Positions 4,800 to 5,432 of a DNA stretch of 5,432 nt are shown piece by piece (position 1 is the stretch's first letter; every line of letters begins with the position of its first letter). Below the pieces are notes generated by a model that saw only the letters and a program-made list of their open reading frames with translations, had not been told where the DNA came from and searched no databases. This stretch comes from Acidimangrovimonas sp. (GTDB lineage Bacteria; Pseudomonadota; Alphaproteobacteria; Rhodobacterales; Rhodobacteraceae): positions 1-5,432 of the forward strand of contig JASBUM010000706.1 of assembly GCA_030147905.1 (NCBI GenBank). The letters run 5' to 3'. Position numbers and translations under genes: made by a program.

Positions 4800-5432
4800 G
4801 TGACCGAACAGATCGCATCCATCGACGCCGTGCAAGACCTGCTGTCGCAACAGGACTATGTTTGCGGCCGCGCGCTGGCCACGGTGACCTTCCTCGCCCT
4901 GCGCCTCGGCCGCCCGCTGTTTCTCGAAGGCGAGGCCGGCACCGGCAAGACCGAGATCGCCAAGGCGCTGGCGGCGGGTCTGGGCCGCCGGCTCATCCGG
5001 CTGCAATGCTATGAGGGGCTCGATGCAGCGACGGCGGTCTATGAATGGAACTTCGCCGCCCAGATGATCGCGATTCGCACCGCCGAGGCCGCCGGCGCCG
5101 GCGATCGCGGCGCGCTTCAGGCGGAATTGTTCTCCGACGAATATCTGATCGCCCGGCCGCTTCTGGAGGCGATGCGCCCCCAGCCCGGCGGTGCGCCGGT
5201 GCTGCTGATCGACGAGATCGACCGCACCGACGAGCCGTTCGAGGCCTTCCTGCTGGAGGCCCTGTCGGATTTTCAGGTCACCGTGCCCGAGCTTGGCACG
5301 ATCCGCGCGCCCGAGCCGCCGATCGTCATCCTGACCTCCAACCGCACCCGCGAGGTGCATGACGCGCTCAAGCGCCGGTGCCTGTATCACTGGGTCGAAT
5401 ATCCGAGTTTCGCGCGCGAGATGGAGATCCTG
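4800..5432 (+). CDS. MoxR-family AAA+ ATPase, CoxD-like (3' end beyond window)
   Basis: The frame from the GTG at 4800 stays open to the window end and gives 211 residues, most of a protein that is usually near 280-300. It is a cytoplasmic MoxR-type AAA+ ATPase: Walker A GEAGTGKT (44-51), Walker B VLLIDE (134-139), sensor-1 Asn181 in ILTSNRTRE, and likely arginine-finger residues in ALKRRCL (189-195). Between them lie the blocks RLQCYEGLD (67-75) and YEWNFAAQM (81-89), which resemble CoxD, the ATPase used with a VWA partner (CoxE) to mature the Cu-Mo site of CO dehydrogenase. Related ATPases also accompany xanthine dehydrogenase-type molybdenum hydroxylases, so its client cannot be named from this window. 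A VWA-domain gene would be expected just to the right. An ATG at 4779 would add seven residues; the better ribosome-binding site favours GTG. Confidence 0.92.
   Translation, partial: MTEQIASIDAVQDLLSQQDYVCGRALATVTFLALRLGRPLFLEGEAGTGKTEIAKALAAGLGRRLIRLQCYEGLDAATAVYEWNFAAQMIAIRTAEAAGAGDRGALQAELFSDEYLIARPLLEAMRPQPGGAPVLLIDEIDRTDEPFEAFLLEALSDFQVTVPELGTIRAPEPPIVILTSNRTREVHDALKRRCLYHWVEYPSFAREMEIL

Noticed and set aside
4631..4822. Upstream extension of the dehydrogenase frame
   Set aside because: It crosses the C10 run and the ATPase start, has no acyl-CoA dehydrogenase similarity, and ignores the strong GGAAGGA site before 4630.
4722..5390. Minus-strand open frame of 222 codons opposite the AAA+ ATPase
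   Set aside because: It is antisense to clear Walker A, Walker B and sensor-1 motifs; its residues show no family features of their own.

Overview
The window reads as an ordinary chromosomal segment of a GC-rich alphaproteobacterium, most likely a member of the Rhodobacterales (Rhodobacter/Rhodovulum/Paracoccus type). This is inferred from the high G+C content, the strong G/C preference at third codon positions, and the style of the proteins: a glutaryl-CoA dehydrogenase and an alpha/beta-hydrolase-like protein of the kind found throughout that order. I see no rRNA, tRNA, CRISPR array, insertion sequence, phage gene or attachment site.

Layout. Five genes lie on the minus strand, read from right to left: glutaryl-CoA dehydrogenase (4630-3410), a small ASCH-domain protein resembling YqfB (3405-3088, GTG start 4 nt after the dehydrogenase stop), a LysE/RhtB-type amino-acid exporter (3034-2414), a family-2-like glycosyltransferase (2188-1127) and a conserved alpha/beta-hydrolase-like protein (1021-59). 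One gene lies on the plus strand at the right edge, a MoxR-family AAA+ ATPase of the CoxD type (from 4800, cut off by the window end). It is divergent from the dehydrogenase across a 169-nt gap that holds a run of ten C, a strong 11-bp hairpin and probably both promoters.

How the genes may work together. The dehydrogenase and ASCH genes are packed tightly enough to be co-transcribed and translationally coupled. The exporter follows after 53 nt and may belong to the same transcript. A 225-nt GC-rich gap with an 11-nt tandem repeat separates this group from the glycosyltransferase and its neighbour, which look like a separate surface-polysaccharide or accessory unit. The AAA+ ATPase probably opens another cluster to the right: such ATPases usually sit with a VWA-domain partner, next to CO dehydrogenase or xanthine dehydrogenase-type molybdenum hydroxylase genes.

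The most notable non-coding signal is that each of the five minus-strand stop codons lies in or next to an inverted repeat without a U-tract. One of these repeats also covers the GTG start of the ASCH gene. In DNA this GC-rich some such repeats occur by chance, so these are leads rather than established elements. I found no convincing new multi-gene system here.
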